Source of the DNA: Candidatus Tokpelaia sp.
GTDB taxonomy: Bacteria; Pseudomonadota; Alphaproteobacteria; Rhizobiales; Rhizobiaceae
DNA length: 64,000 bases
NCBI RefSeq assembly: GCF_008636115.1
Contig: NZ_QLZD01000033.1
Coordinates: 62,001-126,000 of the forward strand
Direction of reading: 5' to 3'
Within the stretch, counting starts at the first letter, position 1, and every line of letters begins with the position of its first letter. The notes beneath the pieces are model-generated. The model was not told where the DNA came from and ran no database searches. It was given only the letters and a program-made list of their open reading frames with translations. Position numbers and translations under genes: made by a program. Shown here one piece after another: positions 1 to 10,126 of this stretch.

Positions 1-1220
1 CGGACGCTATGGAAGCTCCCACTCCTGTCTCTGCTTTGTTACATGCGGCGACAATGGTCACCGCCGGTGTTTTTATGGTAGCGCGCCTGTCGCCGCTATT
101 TGAGCATGCGCCGATCGCTTTGCTGACTATTACTGCCATTGGCGCGATAACGGCCTTTTTTGCCGCCAGCGTGGCTTTGGTGCAAAATGATATTAAGCGG
201 ATTATCGCTTTTTCCACCTGTTCGCAGCTTGGTTATATGTTTGTCGCTCTTGGTATCGGCGCTTATGGGGCTGCCATATTTCATCTGTTTACGCATGCTT
301 TTTTCAAAGCTTTGCTGTTTCAGGGGGCAGGCTCAATTATTCACGCTGTTTCCGATGAGCAGGATATTCGCCGTATGGGCGGTTTGCGCAAATATATTCC
401 CGCAACTTATTGGCTGATGATTATCGGCACATTGTCTCTGACGGGTTTTGGTATTCCGGGGACATTTTTCGGCACAGCAGGCTTTTTCTCCAAAGATGCT
501 ATTATTGAGGCAAGCTATGGTGCCGGCGGCGCGCTTGCCCATTCGGCTTTCTGGCTGCTGGTGATTGCTGCCCTGTTCACGGCTTTTTACGCATGGCGTT
601 TGATTTTTATGGTATTTCACGGCAAGCCGCGGGCGCCGGTTGATATTATGCACCATGTGCATGAGGCGCCGCCTGTCATGCTTGTTCCTATGGTTTTGCT
701 GGCTGTTGGGGCGCTGTTTGCCGGTGTGGTTTTTCTGCCTTATTTTTTTGGAGCAGAATATCAATTATTCTGGAACGGCGCGCTGTTTGTTTCTGCCGAT
801 AATAACATATTGCAGCAGCTGCATTTTGTGCCTTTGTGGGTTCAATGGGCGGGTTTCGCCGTTATGGCGGCCGGTTTTGCCGCAGCCCTGCTGTTTTACA
901 TTATTGCTCCGGCTTTGCCGGCACAGGCTGCAAGGCTGCTTTCGCCTTTATATAAATTCCTGCTCAATAAATGGTATTTTGACGAGCTTTATAATTTTCT
1001 GTTTGTGCGGACAGCGTTTGCTGCCGGTCTCTTTTTATGGAAGATTGTTGATATTAAAATTATTGACGGCCTGGGGCCGGGCGCTATTGCTGCCAGGGTT
1101 GCGGCTGTAACCGACAGAGTTGCACGCCTGCAAACGGGCTATCTTTATCATTATGCCTTTGCAATGCTTATCGGCGTTACAGCTTTTATTACCTGGATAA
1201 TATTCGGGAGCCTGAATTGA
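1..1220 (+). CDS. nuoL: NADH-quinone oxidoreductase subunit L (NuoL), C-terminal part
   Basis: This is the 3' part of a gene that begins before the window; the reading frame is already open at base 3, ahead of an internal Met at base 9. NuoL is the largest antiporter-like membrane subunit of respiratory complex I and takes part in proton pumping in the inner membrane. The visible part has successive hydrophobic segments. It begins in the conserved antiporter core (EAPTPVSALLHAATMVTAG), continues with a QNDIKRIIAFSTCSQLGYM segment that contains the conserved lysine, and ends in the extra C-terminal region with a long amphipathic helix expected of NuoL. The TGA stop overlaps the nuoM ATG by one base, so the two are translationally coupled. 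The identification is very secure; only the N-terminus is missing. Confidence 0.97.
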   Translation, partial: DAMEAPTPVSALLHAATMVTAGVFMVARLSPLFEHAPIALLTITAIGAITAFFAASVALVQNDIKRIIAFSTCSQLGYMFVALGIGAYGAAIFHLFTHAFFKALLFQGAGSIIHAVSDEQDIRRMGGLRKYIPATYWLMIIGTLSLTGFGIPGTFFGTAGFFSKDAIIEASYGAGGALAHSAFWLLVIAALFTAFYAWRLIFMVFHGKPRAPVDIMHHVHEAPPVMLVPMVLLAVGALFAGVVFLPYFFGAEYQLFWNGALFVSADNNILQQLHFVPLWVQWAGFAVMAAGFAAALLFYIIAPALPAQAARLLSPLYKFLLNKWYFDELYNFLFVRTAFAAGLFLWKIVDIKIIDGLGPGAIAARVAAVTDRVARLQTGYLYHYAFAMLIGVTAFITWIIFGSLN

Positions 1221-2728
1221 TGACCGACCAGTGGCCCATTCTTTCAACACTTACATTTTTGCCGCTTTTCGGCGCGCTCCTTATTCTGGTAATCAAAGAT
1301 GAGGGAGAGGCGGCAAAGCGCAATATTCGCAATGTGGCTTTACTGACCAGCCTGTTTGTTTTTGTCCTCACTTTAATTATGTGGGCGGGTTTTGACAAAA
1401 ATAATCCCGGTTTTCAGTGGCGTGAGCAAATAGACTGGCTGGGCAAAGGCCTTGGTTACCATTTAGGGGTTGACGGCCTTTCTGTTCTTTTTGTTGTTCT
1501 GGCAGCTTTTCTAATGCCTTTTGCCATTTTGGCGAGCCGCTATAGTGTCAAGGAAAGGCTGAAAGAATATATGGTGGCTTTCCTTATTCTGGAAACGACC
1601 ATTATCGGCGCTTTTTGCGCGCTTAATGCTTTACTGTTTTATATTTTCTTTGAAGGCAGTCTTATTCCGATATTTCTTATTATTGGTGTGTGGGGCGGGC
1701 CGCATCGCGCTGCCGCTGCCCTGAAATTTTTTCTTTATACCCTGCTTGGCTCACTTTTAATGCTGGTCGGCCTTATGGCCATATATTGGCAGGTCGGGAC
1801 TCTGGATATTCCGGTTTTGCTGAGCTATCACTTCCCTGTTACTATGCAGATCTGGCTGTGGCTGGCCTTTTTTGCCTCTTTTGCGGTCAAATTGCCGATG
1901 TTTCCGGTGCATACATGGCTGCCTGATACTTATGTCCAGGCGCCGACAGCCGGCACGCTTATGCTTTCCGGCATTTTGCTGAAATTTGGCGGATACGGCT
2001 TTTTGCGCTTTTCCCTGCCAATGTTTCCTCTTGCTTCTGCCAAATTTGCGCCGTTGATTTTTGTGCTTTCCGTTATTGCTGTTATCTATATGTCGCTCAT
2101 AGCGCTGGTGCAGAAAGATATGAAAAGGCTGATTGCCTATTCTTCCGTGGCGCATATCGGCTATGTGACTATGGGTATTTTCGCCGCTAATATAGAGGCT
2201 GTTGAAGGCGCTGTTTTCCAAATGTTATCGCATGGCCTGGTGGCACCGGCCCTGTTTTTGTCGGTCGGCATGCTTTATGAGCGTATGCGCACCGGTGAAA
2301 TTTCGGCCTATGGCGGTCTGGTTAATAATATGCCAAAATTTGCCGCCGTTTTTATGATCTTCACCATGGCTAATATCGGCCTGCCCGGCACGACCGGCTT
2401 TATCGGCGAATTTTTGACTTTAATCGGCACTTTCAGGGAGCATAGCTGGATTGCTCTTTTTGCCGCGACCGGTATTATCCTTTCTGCCGCTTATATGCTT
2501 TATCTCTACCGATATATTATTTTCGGCTCTCTCAGCCGGGAAAGCCTGAAATCGCTGCTGGATCTTTCCACGCGTGAAAAATGCCTTCTTTATCCTCTGG
2601 CCGGCTTGATCATATTTTTCGGTATTTATCCGGCGCCGCTGTTAAATATGCTGCACGGATCGGTAGAGCTTCTGGTTAATAATTATCAGCAGGCATTGGC
2701 GAACAGTAATGCGATTTTTGCAAAATAA
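1220..2728 (+). CDS. nuoM: NADH-quinone oxidoreductase subunit M (NuoM)
   Basis: NuoM is a proton-translocating antiporter-like subunit of complex I in the inner membrane. The 502-residue product has about 14 hydrophobic segments and the family hallmarks: FFEGSLIPIFLIIGVWGG with the key membrane glutamate, PVHTWLPDTYVQAPTAGT, and QKDMKRLIAYSSVAHIGY with the conserved lysine. I place the start at the ATG at 1220, which overlaps the nuoL stop by one base (TGATG). A TTG three bases upstream is in frame but less likely. Length is normal for the family. It sits between nuoL and nuoN as in most alphaproteobacterial nuo operons, 15 bases before nuoN. Confidence 0.97.
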   Translation: MTDQWPILSTLTFLPLFGALLILVIKDEGEAAKRNIRNVALLTSLFVFVLTLIMWAGFDKNNPGFQWREQIDWLGKGLGYHLGVDGLSVLFVVLAAFLMPFAILASRYSVKERLKEYMVAFLILETTIIGAFCALNALLFYIFFEGSLIPIFLIIGVWGGPHRAAAALKFFLYTLLGSLLMLVGLMAIYWQVGTLDIPVLLSYHFPVTMQIWLWLAFFASFAVKLPMFPVHTWLPDTYVQAPTAGTLMLSGILLKFGGYGFLRFSLPMFPLASAKFAPLIFVLSVIAVIYMSLIALVQKDMKRLIAYSSVAHIGYVTMGIFAANIEAVEGAVFQMLSHGLVAPALFLSVGMLYERMRTGEISAYGGLVNNMPKFAAVFMIFTMANIGLPGTTGFIGEFLTLIGTFREHSWIALFAATGIILSAAYMLYLYRYIIFGSLSRESLKSLLDLSTREKCLLYPLAGLIIFFGIYPAPLLNMLHGSVELLVNNYQQALANSNAIFAK

Positions 2729-2743
2729 ACAGGGGCAGGCTTT

Positions 2744-4201
2744 ATGCATATGGATATAATGGCGCAATTTATGCTGATCTTGCCTGAATTATTGCTGGCG
2801 GCCGGGATTGTTGTCCTGATGTTGATTGGTGCTTTTTCAGGCGAGCGCTCTTATACAGTGATCACTGTTCTGGCTATAGGGGTGATGATTGCCGCGGTAA
2901 TTATGCTTATCACTTTGCCGTTACAGGGGACAGCCTTTGGCACGGCCCTGATTTGCGATGCTTTTGGCCGGTTTATGAAAATTATGGCCTTGACTGCCGC
3001 TTTTATTGTGCTGATTATGTCGGTAGGGGCCGCGCGCGCCGGCAAATTTGACAAATTCGAGTTTCCGGTGCTGGTGCTTTTATCCTGCCTTGGTATGTTG
3101 CTGATGATTTCAGCCGGCAATATGCTGTCTCTCTATCTGGGGCTGGAGCTGCATTCCCTCGCTCTTTATGTTATGGCGGCGCTTGATCGCGATAATGCGC
3201 GTTCTGCTGAAGCGGGGCTAAAATATTTTATCCTCGGCTCTTTGGCCTCAGGTCTGCTGCTTTACGGTATAAGTCTGCTTTACGGCTATAGTGGCGGCCA
3301 TATTGATTTTACCGGCCTGTCGCAGGTCTTGCGGAAAGATCCGCCGCAATTAGGCCTGATTTTCGGCCTGGTTTTTGTGCTGGCGGGGCTGGCTTTCAAA
3401 ATTTCTGCCGTGCCGTTTCATATGTGGACGCCGGACGTCTATGAAGGTGCGCCCACCCCGATAAGCGCTTTTTTTGCGACAGCGGCCAAAATTGCTGCTG
3501 TGGCAGTCATAGTGCGCCTTGTCATTATGTGTTTCGGCGCTGCCGCACCGGTGGCGGGATCAATGCCCGCCTGGCAGCAGATTATTGTTTTTATCGCTTT
3601 GGCTTCCATGTTTCTCGGGGCTTTTGCCGGTATTGCCCAACGCAATATTAAAAGGCTTATGGCGTATTCTTCCATTACCCATATTGGCTATATTCTGGTC
3701 GGCCTTGCTGCGGGGACAATTATCGGTGTGACGAGCGTGCTGCTTTATCTGCTTATTTATGCGGTGATAATGCTGGGCTGTTTTGCCTTTATTCTGGCAA
3801 TGAATACTGAGAGCGGCCCGGTTGAAAAAATTGATGATTTAGCCGGGCTTTCCCGCACTAATCCCTTTATGGCCGGGGCAATGAGTTTGTTCATGTTTTC
3901 ACTGGCAGGCATTCCGCCGCTTTCAGGCTTTTTTGGCAAATGGTATGTTTTTTCGGCCGCTGTTCAGGCGCATTTTGTGGTTCTGGCCGTTGCCGGCATG
4001 ATTGCCGCTGTTATTGCTGCTTTTTATTATTTGCGTATTGTCAAAATCATGTGGGTTGATGAGCCGAAAGGCAGATTTCTGGCTATGCCGAAAGAGCTGC
4101 AACTGGTGTTATGGCTCTCAGGGCTTTTCACCTTGTTTTATTTCCTAGCCGGAATTTGGTTTTTACCTTGGGCGGAAACAGCGGCAAAATCTCTTTTTTG
4201 A
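2744..4201 (+). CDS. nuoN: NADH-quinone oxidoreductase subunit N (NuoN)
   Basis: NuoN is the third antiporter-like subunit of complex I and the last nuo gene in this operon. The 485-residue product is almost entirely hydrophobic, with about 14 membrane segments. It carries the diagnostic stretches YLGLELHSLALYVMAALDR, PFHMWTPDVYEGAPTPI and QRNIKRLMAYSSITHIGY. A GGGGCAGG purine-rich stretch precedes the ATG at 2744; an in-frame ATG two codons later is an alternative start. Only 15 bases separate it from nuoM, and birA follows after 21 bases, so all four genes are probably co-transcribed. Confidence 0.97.
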   Translation: MHMDIMAQFMLILPELLLAAGIVVLMLIGAFSGERSYTVITVLAIGVMIAAVIMLITLPLQGTAFGTALICDAFGRFMKIMALTAAFIVLIMSVGAARAGKFDKFEFPVLVLLSCLGMLLMISAGNMLSLYLGLELHSLALYVMAALDRDNARSAEAGLKYFILGSLASGLLLYGISLLYGYSGGHIDFTGLSQVLRKDPPQLGLIFGLVFVLAGLAFKISAVPFHMWTPDVYEGAPTPISAFFATAAKIAAVAVIVRLVIMCFGAAAPVAGSMPAWQQIIVFIALASMFLGAFAGIAQRNIKRLMAYSSITHIGYILVGLAAGTIIGVTSVLLYLLIYAVIMLGCFAFILAMNTESGPVEKIDDLAGLSRTNPFMAGAMSLFMFSLAGIPPLSGFFGKWYVFSAAVQAHFVVLAVAGMIAAVIAAFYYLRIVKIMWVDEPKGRFLAMPKELQLVLWLSGLFTLFYFLAGIWFLPWAETAAKSLF

Positions 4202-4222
4202 GAAACTGCTCCGGGAGAATTT

Positions 4223-5119
4223 ATGATTTTTTCTCTGTCACTGGCGGCTTTGGCACAGGCTTATCGGCTGGAATCTTATGATATTGTTGATTCTACCAAT
4301 AATCTGGCAGCAGAATTTGCCAAAAGCGGCGATAGCGGCCGGTTATGGATTGTGGCGGCAGAACAAACAGGCGGCCGCGGCCGCCGCGGCCGTGTCTGGC
4401 AGAGCCCGCGCGGCAATCTTTATGCCAGCCTGTTATTATGTGATGATTTTGAGCCGGAGCAGGCAGCTCAGCTTGGTTTTGTTGCCGGCCTGGCACTGAT
4501 AGAAGCGCTGTCTGCCGTTTTGCCGGATAAATTACAAAAAGAGCATGGACTGTTGCTGAAATGGCCGAATGATATAATGGCGGCTAAGGCGAAACTGGCG
4601 GGTATTTTGCCGGAATTTATTGCCCTTGACCCTGCGGGTGACAAAAAAGGGGCAAAAAATGCAGTCATTATCGGCATTGGAGTCAATATAGCCATTGCAC
4701 CTGCGCCCGCCGGCAAAATTGCGCCGGAGGAAAGAGCGAGAACAGCTTCTCCCGGCAGAGCGATGAAGACAGGGGCAGCCGCAGAAACTATGCCGCTTTA
4801 CCCGATAACAAGCTTGCAGGCTTTAGGGGCGGCATGTTCACCGCAAAATCTGTTTCAGGCGCTGAGCCGTTTTTGGGTAGAGAATTATACTTTGTGGAAT
4901 AAAGGTCAAGGCATGGCGGCTCTGCGTGATAAATGGCTGCGCCACGCCGCTTATAGGGGAGAAATTATCCATTTGCGCTATAAAGGGCAAGTGGTGAGCG
5001 GTGTGTTCAAAACCATAGATGAAGGCGGGCATTTGCTGTTGCAGCGGGAGAATGGCGGGGAATTGCGCATTTCGGCAGGTGATGTTTATTTTGGCACTGT
5101 TGCTTCTGCACCGGCATAA
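4223..5119 (+). CDS. birA: Biotin--[acetyl-CoA-carboxylase] ligase
   Basis: The enzyme activates biotin with ATP and attaches it to the lysine of biotin carboxyl carrier proteins, here most likely AccB encoded at 52169-52639. The 298-residue protein has the ligase catalytic core only, with no N-terminal winged-helix repressor domain. The biotin/AMP-binding loop GGRGRRGRVWQSPRGN lies near residues 50-65, LKWPNDIM near residue 113, and a small C-terminal SH3-like domain follows. A stretch of about 40 residues around 160-200, rich in Ala, Pro and charged residues, looks like an extended linker. It lies 21 bases after nuoN, a placement known from rhizobia, and ends the nuo transcription unit. Confidence 0.93.
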   Translation: MIFSLSLAALAQAYRLESYDIVDSTNNLAAEFAKSGDSGRLWIVAAEQTGGRGRRGRVWQSPRGNLYASLLLCDDFEPEQAAQLGFVAGLALIEALSAVLPDKLQKEHGLLLKWPNDIMAAKAKLAGILPEFIALDPAGDKKGAKNAVIIGIGVNIAIAPAPAGKIAPEERARTASPGRAMKTGAAAETMPLYPITSLQALGAACSPQNLFQALSRFWVENYTLWNKGQGMAALRDKWLRHAAYRGEIIHLRYKGQVVSGVFKTIDEGGHLLLQRENGGELRISAGDVYFGTVASAPA

Positions 5120-5402
5120 AGGTGCAGCAAAACGAGGTGCCGAACCGCTGGTGATAGCGCATAGGCCATAAAGTCGGCATTGGGCTGTGCCTGGGTAGCT
5201 GTGTATTTTGTGCTTGGGAGCAGAGGATTTATGCTTTATACAGGCTTTTCGGCGTTAAGGCCTGTCTTTTGCCGGTCGGTATCGATCCGGCAGCCTGGCC
5301 TGTCGGCGGGTTGAATGCGGCCGTAAAATATATATTTTAAAAATCGGGAAATGCGCTTTCAAGAAACAGGTAATATATCAAGCCTGATTTCAGGAGATTT
5401 TG
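5120..5402. other. Intergenic region between birA and rnj
   Basis: These 283 bases hold no convincing coding sequence. In Brucella-type genomes a type III pantothenate kinase gene (coaX) usually sits between birA and rnj. I cannot recognise any CoaX motif in the three forward frames here, so either the gene was lost or only an unrecognisable remnant remains. The last 70 bases are A+T-rich and may carry the rnj promoter. A Shine-Dalgarno sequence AGGAG lies at 5392-5396. Confidence 0.5.
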
Positions 5403-7091
5403 ATGAAAAACAGCAATAAGGGCAAGCGTGCGGAAGGTGAATTATTGTTTTTGCCTTTAGGGGGTGTTGGCGAAATCGGCATGAATCTGGCTGTTTACGG
5501 CTATGGCACGGCAGAAGATCGGGAATGGTTGATTGTCGATATGGGGGTGAGCTTTGCCGGGGCGGATTTACCGGGAGCAGATCTTATTTTGCCGGATATA
5601 CGCTTTTTGGAAAATGAGCGCCATAATATTCGCGGCCTGGTGCTCACTCATGCGCATGAAGATCATTTTGGCGCCGTGTTGGATTTATGGCCGCGTTTGC
5701 GCATGCCGGTTTACTGCACCGCCTTTACCGCCGGTTTGCTGGAAGTTAAACGCGAAACAGATTTTTCTACGCATGAAATTCCGCTGCATGTGTTTAAAGC
5801 CGGCGATAAATTTGAGCTGGGTTCTTTTGCGCTGGAGGCAATAGAAGTAAGCCATTCTATCCCCGATGCCGTATCGCTGGCGCTGCGCACGCCGCCTGGC
5901 ACAATTATCCATACAGGTGACTGGAAAATTGATAAAGAGCCAAGCCTTGGCGGCAAGACAAATGAAGCACGTTTTCGCGCTTTGGGCAAAGCGGGAGTGC
6001 TGGCGCTGATATGTGATTCCACCAATGCCGGTGTGGATATGCAGGCGCCGAGCGAAACGGAAATCGGCCATAATCTGGGAAAAATCATAGAAGAAGCCAA
6101 AGGCTGTGTGGCGGTTACCAGTTTTGCCTCTAATGTCGGGCGGCTGAAATCTGTGGCAATGGCCGCGGCCAAAGCAGGGCGATATGTTTTGCCGGTCGGC
6201 CGGTCGATGAAACGCTGTCTCAATATTGCTGCCGAGCTGGGTTATATGGAAGGTGTTCCGCCGTTTTTAAGCGAAGAAGATTATGCCGGCACGCCGCGCA
6301 ACCGGCTGGTTTTGCTGCTGACCGGCAGCCAGGGAGAAAGACGGGCGGCACTGGCCAAAATTGCCCGTGACGAAATGCGCGATATTAGCCTCAATGCCGG
6401 GGATATTCTGGTTTATTCTTCCCGCACTATTCCCGGTAATGAAAGGGCGGTTATTGATACACAAAATCTGCTGATTGATCGCGGTATAAAAATCATTACC
6501 GATCATGATGCTTTGGTGCATGTTTCCGGCCACCCTTATCAAAGCCAGTTGCGGCAGATCTATGATTGGGTCAAGCCGGAAATTCTGGTGCCGGTGCATG
6601 GCGAGGCGGTGCATCTTGCTGCTCAGGCGGAGTTTGCCGCCCGCAACGGCATAGAGCATGTTATGGAAATCCGTAATGGCGATATGCTGCGCCTTGCCCC
6701 TGGCCGGCCGGAAATTATTGACGATGTGCCGGCGGGGCGGATTTATAAAGACGGCAATCTTTTGGGTGATGAAAATGAGCTGGGCATATCGGTGCGGCGC
6801 AAACTGGCCTATGCCGGTTATTTGAGTGTTTCTCTATTATTGACCAAAAGCGGCAGCCTGGCCGATACGCCGGAAATTGCGGCTGTGGGCCTGCCGGAAA
6901 CAGATAATCACGGCACAATAATGGAAGATCGATTGCTGGAAGTAATAGAGACGGTGATCGATAATTTGCCGCTCAACCGGCGGCGCGACCCTGAAATTGT
7001 GCGTGAAGCTGTGTATAAAACTGTGCGTTCCGCTATTTATGAAATCTGGGGCAAAAAGCCGCTGACCAATGTTTTTATCCATCGCTGCTGA
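5403..7091 (+). CDS. rnj: Ribonuclease J
   Basis: RNase J is a metallo-beta-lactamase-fold ribonuclease (5'-3' exonuclease and endonuclease) of RNA decay and rRNA processing in the cytoplasm. The 562-residue product has the metal-binding signature THAHEDHFGA near residue 80, a second metal site around VSHSIPDAV, HTGDWKID, and the beta-CASP region with a conserved HVSGHPYQSQLRQI stretch, followed by VPVHGE. A C-terminal domain of roughly 100 residues follows. I choose the ATG at 5403 because AGGAG ends six bases upstream; a TTG directly before it is in frame. It has its own upstream region and is probably monocistronic. Confidence 0.95.
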   Translation: MKNSNKGKRAEGELLFLPLGGVGEIGMNLAVYGYGTAEDREWLIVDMGVSFAGADLPGADLILPDIRFLENERHNIRGLVLTHAHEDHFGAVLDLWPRLRMPVYCTAFTAGLLEVKRETDFSTHEIPLHVFKAGDKFELGSFALEAIEVSHSIPDAVSLALRTPPGTIIHTGDWKIDKEPSLGGKTNEARFRALGKAGVLALICDSTNAGVDMQAPSETEIGHNLGKIIEEAKGCVAVTSFASNVGRLKSVAMAAAKAGRYVLPVGRSMKRCLNIAAELGYMEGVPPFLSEEDYAGTPRNRLVLLLTGSQGERRAALAKIARDEMRDISLNAGDILVYSSRTIPGNERAVIDTQNLLIDRGIKIITDHDALVHVSGHPYQSQLRQIYDWVKPEILVPVHGEAVHLAAQAEFAARNGIEHVMEIRNGDMLRLAPGRPEIIDDVPAGRIYKDGNLLGDENELGISVRRKLAYAGYLSVSLLLTKSGSLADTPEIAAVGLPETDNHGTIMEDRLLEVIETVIDNLPLNRRRDPEIVREAVYKTVRSAIYEIWGKKPLTNVFIHRC

Positions 7092-7134
7092 GCTTTGCCA
7101 GGGCGGCGGCGCCAATGCTGCCGGTAAAAACCAT

Positions 7135-7178
7135 ATTACGGCTTAAAGCGGGTTATCGGTTTTGCTTTTTGCCGTAAT
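7135..7178. repeat. Perfect 8-bp inverted repeat between rnj and proS
   Basis: ATTACGGC at 7135-7142 pairs perfectly with GCCGTAAT at 7171-7178 across a 28-base spacer. It lies 44 bases after rnj and 70 bases before proS. No U-run follows, so it is not a typical intrinsic terminator. It could be a processing hairpin or chance. Confidence 0.35.
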
Positions 7179-7247
7179 CGGGCTTAAACAAGGGTAAATC
7201 GGGGGCAAAACCGGTTGGGGTTTAACACGGTTGAAAATGGGGATTTT

Positions 7248-8582
7248 ATGCGTCTTTCCAAATATTTTTTGCCGCTTTTGAAGGAAAATCCGAAAGAAGC
7301 GGAAATCGCTTCACACCGGCTTATGCTGCGCGCCGCGATAATACGCCAGCAGGCGGCGGGCATATATGCCTGGCTGCCTTTGGGAAAAAGAGTGCTGGAT
7401 AAAATCTGCACCATTATTCGTGAAGAGCAGGATCGCGCCGGCGCTCAGGAAATTTTAATGCCGACCATTCAATCGGCTGATTTATGGCGCGAAAGCGGCC
7501 GTTATGAGGATTATGGCAAGGAGATGCTGCGGCTTGCAGACAGGCAAAAGCGCGAAATGCTTTATGGCCCGACCAATGAAGAAATGATTACCGATATTTT
7601 CCGCAGTTTTGTTCGCTCTTATAAAAGCCTGCCGCTTAATCTTTACCAAATTCAGTGGAAATTTCGCGATGAAATCCGCCCGCGTTTCGGTGTCATGCGT
7701 TCACGTGAATTTTTAATGAAAGATGCTTATTCCTTTGATAGTGATGAAGAAGGCATGCGCGCTTCTTATCATCGCATGTTTGTGTCCTATTTACGCATAT
7801 TTGCCCGGCTGGGGGTGCCGGCTATCCCCATGCGCGCCGATACCGGGCCGATCGGCGGTGATTTGAGCCATGAATTTATTATTCTAGCCGAGACGGGTGA
7901 AAGCGCGGTTTTTTGTGATAAAAAATATTTGTCATTGCCGGTGCCGCCGGCCAATATTGATTTTGCCGATGATAAAAAGCTGAGGCATATTGTCCGGCAA
8001 TGGACTGAACTTTATGCGGCAACAGAAGAAATGCACCTTGAGACAGGGGCCTGGGCAGCACTGCCGGCGGGCGACAGGCTTGCCGCCCGCGGTATAGAGG
8101 TGGGGCATATATTTTCTTTCGGCGCCAAATATTCTGCCCCTATGGGGGCAGTTATTACCGGGGCAGACGGCAAAAATACCCCGGTTTTAATGGGATCTTA
8201 CGGTATCGGCCCTTCACGCCTGGTAGCTGCTATTATTGAAGCCTCGCATGATGAGCAGGGTATTATCTGGCCGCGCGCTATTGCGCCTTTTTCTGTTGGC
8301 CTTATCACTATGAAAACGGGTGATAAAGCCGGTGACGCCCTGGCTGAATCTCTTTATGCCGAATTGCAGCAGGCGGGTTTTGATTGTCTTTTTGATGACA
8401 GCGCTGAGCGGGCGGGGGCAAAATTTGCCGCTATGGATCTCATTGGCCTGCCGGTGCAGTTGATTATCGGCCCGCGCGCAGCGGCGCAAGGCGAGGTAGA
8501 GGTAAAATTGCGGGCAAGCGGCAGGCGTGAGGTTTTATCGGCCGCTGCTGCCGTGAATTTTATTAAAAGCTTTTTTGCCTGA
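7248..8582 (+). CDS. proS: Prolyl-tRNA synthetase, short alphaproteobacterial type
   Basis: The enzyme charges tRNA-Pro with proline using ATP. The 444-residue product is a class II synthetase with motif 2 around [20 protein letters not shown], motif 3 in [16 protein letters not shown], and a C-terminal anticodon-binding domain. It lacks the large INS editing domain inserted in the roughly 570-residue E. coli enzyme, as is usual in alphaproteobacteria. I use the ATG at 7248 ([18 protein letters not shown]), preceded by GGGGA; an upstream in-frame TTG would add 11 residues of poor quality. In Brucella a methylmalonyl-CoA epimerase gene and a DUF1467 gene usually lie just upstream; they are not present here. 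Confidence 0.95.
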   Translation: MRLSKYFLPLLKENPKEAEIASHRLMLRAAIIRQQAAGIYAWLPLGKRVLDKICTIIREEQDRAGAQEILMPTIQSADLWRESGRYEDYGKEMLRLADRQKREMLYGPTNEEMITDIFRSFVRSYKSLPLNLYQIQWKFRDEIRPRFGVMRSREFLMKDAYSFDSDEEGMRASYHRMFVSYLRIFARLGVPAIPMRADTGPIGGDLSHEFIILAETGESAVFCDKKYLSLPVPPANIDFADDKKLRHIVRQWTELYAATEEMHLETGAWAALPAGDRLAARGIEVGHIFSFGAKYSAPMGAVITGADGKNTPVLMGSYGIGPSRLVAAIIEASHDEQGIIWPRAIAPFSVGLITMKTGDKAGDALAESLYAELQQAGFDCLFDDSAERAGAKFAAMDLIGLPVQLIIGPRAAAQGEVEVKLRASGRREVLSAAAAVNFIKSFFA

Positions 8583-8836
8583 AAATGGTCTATATCTATA
8601 AAATACTATGAAAATCATAGGCTTTGCAAATATATTTAAAATATGGTATCAGGAAGAAAATTTATAATGCGGCTGTTCTTTGATAGAATTTATTATGGGT
8701 AAAATTATAAGGAACCAGGCCGGTATTTATAGGGGCTGGCGGTGGCCGGTTAAGGCGGCTCTGCCGGTATTGGTGAAACCGGGCAGGCAGGGTTGAATCG
8801 GCCGGTAATCGGGTAATTTGCGGGGCATGGCAAAGC

Positions 8837-10126
8837 ATGGATACTATAGCTGAGACAAATGGGCAGACTATACGCCCTTTTGCTGTTTTTGAGTGGCTGA
8901 TTGCTTTTCGCTATATGTGGCCGAATCGCAAGCAGATTTTTACTTCTGTCATTACCATTATTTCTTTTATCGGCATTGTTATCGGCGTTTGGGCGCTGAT
9001 AGTTGTTATGTCGGTGATGAATGGCTTCCGCGCTGAATTATTGAGCCGCATATTGGGCATGAACGGCCATATTATTATGCAGCCGGTAGATGGTGATTTT
9101 GCCGATTATGCCGCCCTTATCCCGCGGCTGGATAAAGTAGAGGGAGTGAAATTCGTGCTGCCGGTGGTGGAAGGCCAGGTGCTGGCGCAGGCCGAAGGCG
9201 GCAGCGGCGGCACCGGCGCTTATGTGCGCGGCCTGCGTGAGCAGGATATACGCAAGCTGACAATGATTGCCGATAATATCAAGCAGGGCAGCCTGAAAAA
9301 TTTTGATAAAGGGGAGGCTGTTGCTATCGGATCCGGGCTGGCAGAAAAACTGGCGCTGGGCGTGGGGGACGCCATCAGCCTGGTTTCACCTGACGGCGAT
9401 GCCACGCCCTTCGGTATCAGCCCGCGATTGAAAACCTATAAAATCGGAGCAATTTATGAAGTCGGCATGTCGGATTATGATGCCGGCATTGTCTTTATGC
9501 CGCTGCGGGAAGCGCAGCTTTTCTTCAATCAGGAAGGGCGGGTGCAATCGCTGGAAGTCTTTGTAACAGACCCCGATAATGTTGATAAAATGCTCAACCG
9601 GCTGGAAGCGGCAGCCGGGCGGGAAACCTATATGCTGGATTGGCGGCAGCGTAATCAATCTTTCTTTTCCACCTTGCAGGTGGAACGCAATGTGATGTTT
9701 ATTATTTTATCGCTGATTGTGCTGGTGGCGGCGCTTAATATTATTTCCGGCCTGGTTATGCTGGTGAAGGATAAAGGCCATGATATTGCCGTTTTGCGCA
9801 CAATGGGGGCAAGGCGCAGCGCCGTTATGCGGATTTTTATGATAGCCGGGGCAAGTATTGGTATTGGCGGCACATTTTTCGGCCTGTTGCTGGGCATTAT
9901 TACCTGCCTTAATCTTGACCATATTCAGGCTTTTATCTCTTGGATTTCCGGTATTGATGTCTTTAATAAAGAAATATATTTCCTCTCCAGCCTGCCTTCA
10001 AAAATGGATAGCGGCCAGGCTCTGATGGTGGTGCTTATGGCGCTGGCTTTGTCTTTTCTGGCCACATTGGCGCCGGCCTGGTATGCTTCGCGCCTTGATC
10101 CGGTGCAGGCGCTGCGTTATGAATGA
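8837..10126 (+). CDS. lolC: Lipoprotein-releasing system transmembrane protein LolC/E
   Basis: This is the permease of the Lol ABC transporter, which extracts outer-membrane-directed lipoproteins from the inner membrane and passes them to LolA. The 429-residue product has an N-terminal membrane segment (about residues 37-60), a large periplasmic domain (about 60-280), and three C-terminal membrane segments of the FtsX/MacB type, ending in DPVQALRYE. As in most alphaproteobacteria, one LolC/E-type gene sits with lolD, so it probably acts as a homodimer. The stop overlaps the lolD start by four bases (ATGA), which indicates translational coupling. The 254 bases upstream are A+T-rich and gene-free and probably hold the promoter. 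Confidence 0.93.
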   Translation: MDTIAETNGQTIRPFAVFEWLIAFRYMWPNRKQIFTSVITIISFIGIVIGVWALIVVMSVMNGFRAELLSRILGMNGHIIMQPVDGDFADYAALIPRLDKVEGVKFVLPVVEGQVLAQAEGGSGGTGAYVRGLREQDIRKLTMIADNIKQGSLKNFDKGEAVAIGSGLAEKLALGVGDAISLVSPDGDATPFGISPRLKTYKIGAIYEVGMSDYDAGIVFMPLREAQLFFNQEGRVQSLEVFVTDPDNVDKMLNRLEAAAGRETYMLDWRQRNQSFFSTLQVERNVMFIILSLIVLVAALNIISGLVMLVKDKGHDIAVLRTMGARRSAVMRIFMIAGASIGIGGTFFGLLLGIITCLNLDHIQAFISWISGIDVFNKEIYFLSSLPSKMDSGQALMVVLMALALSFLATLAPAWYASRLDPVQALRYE

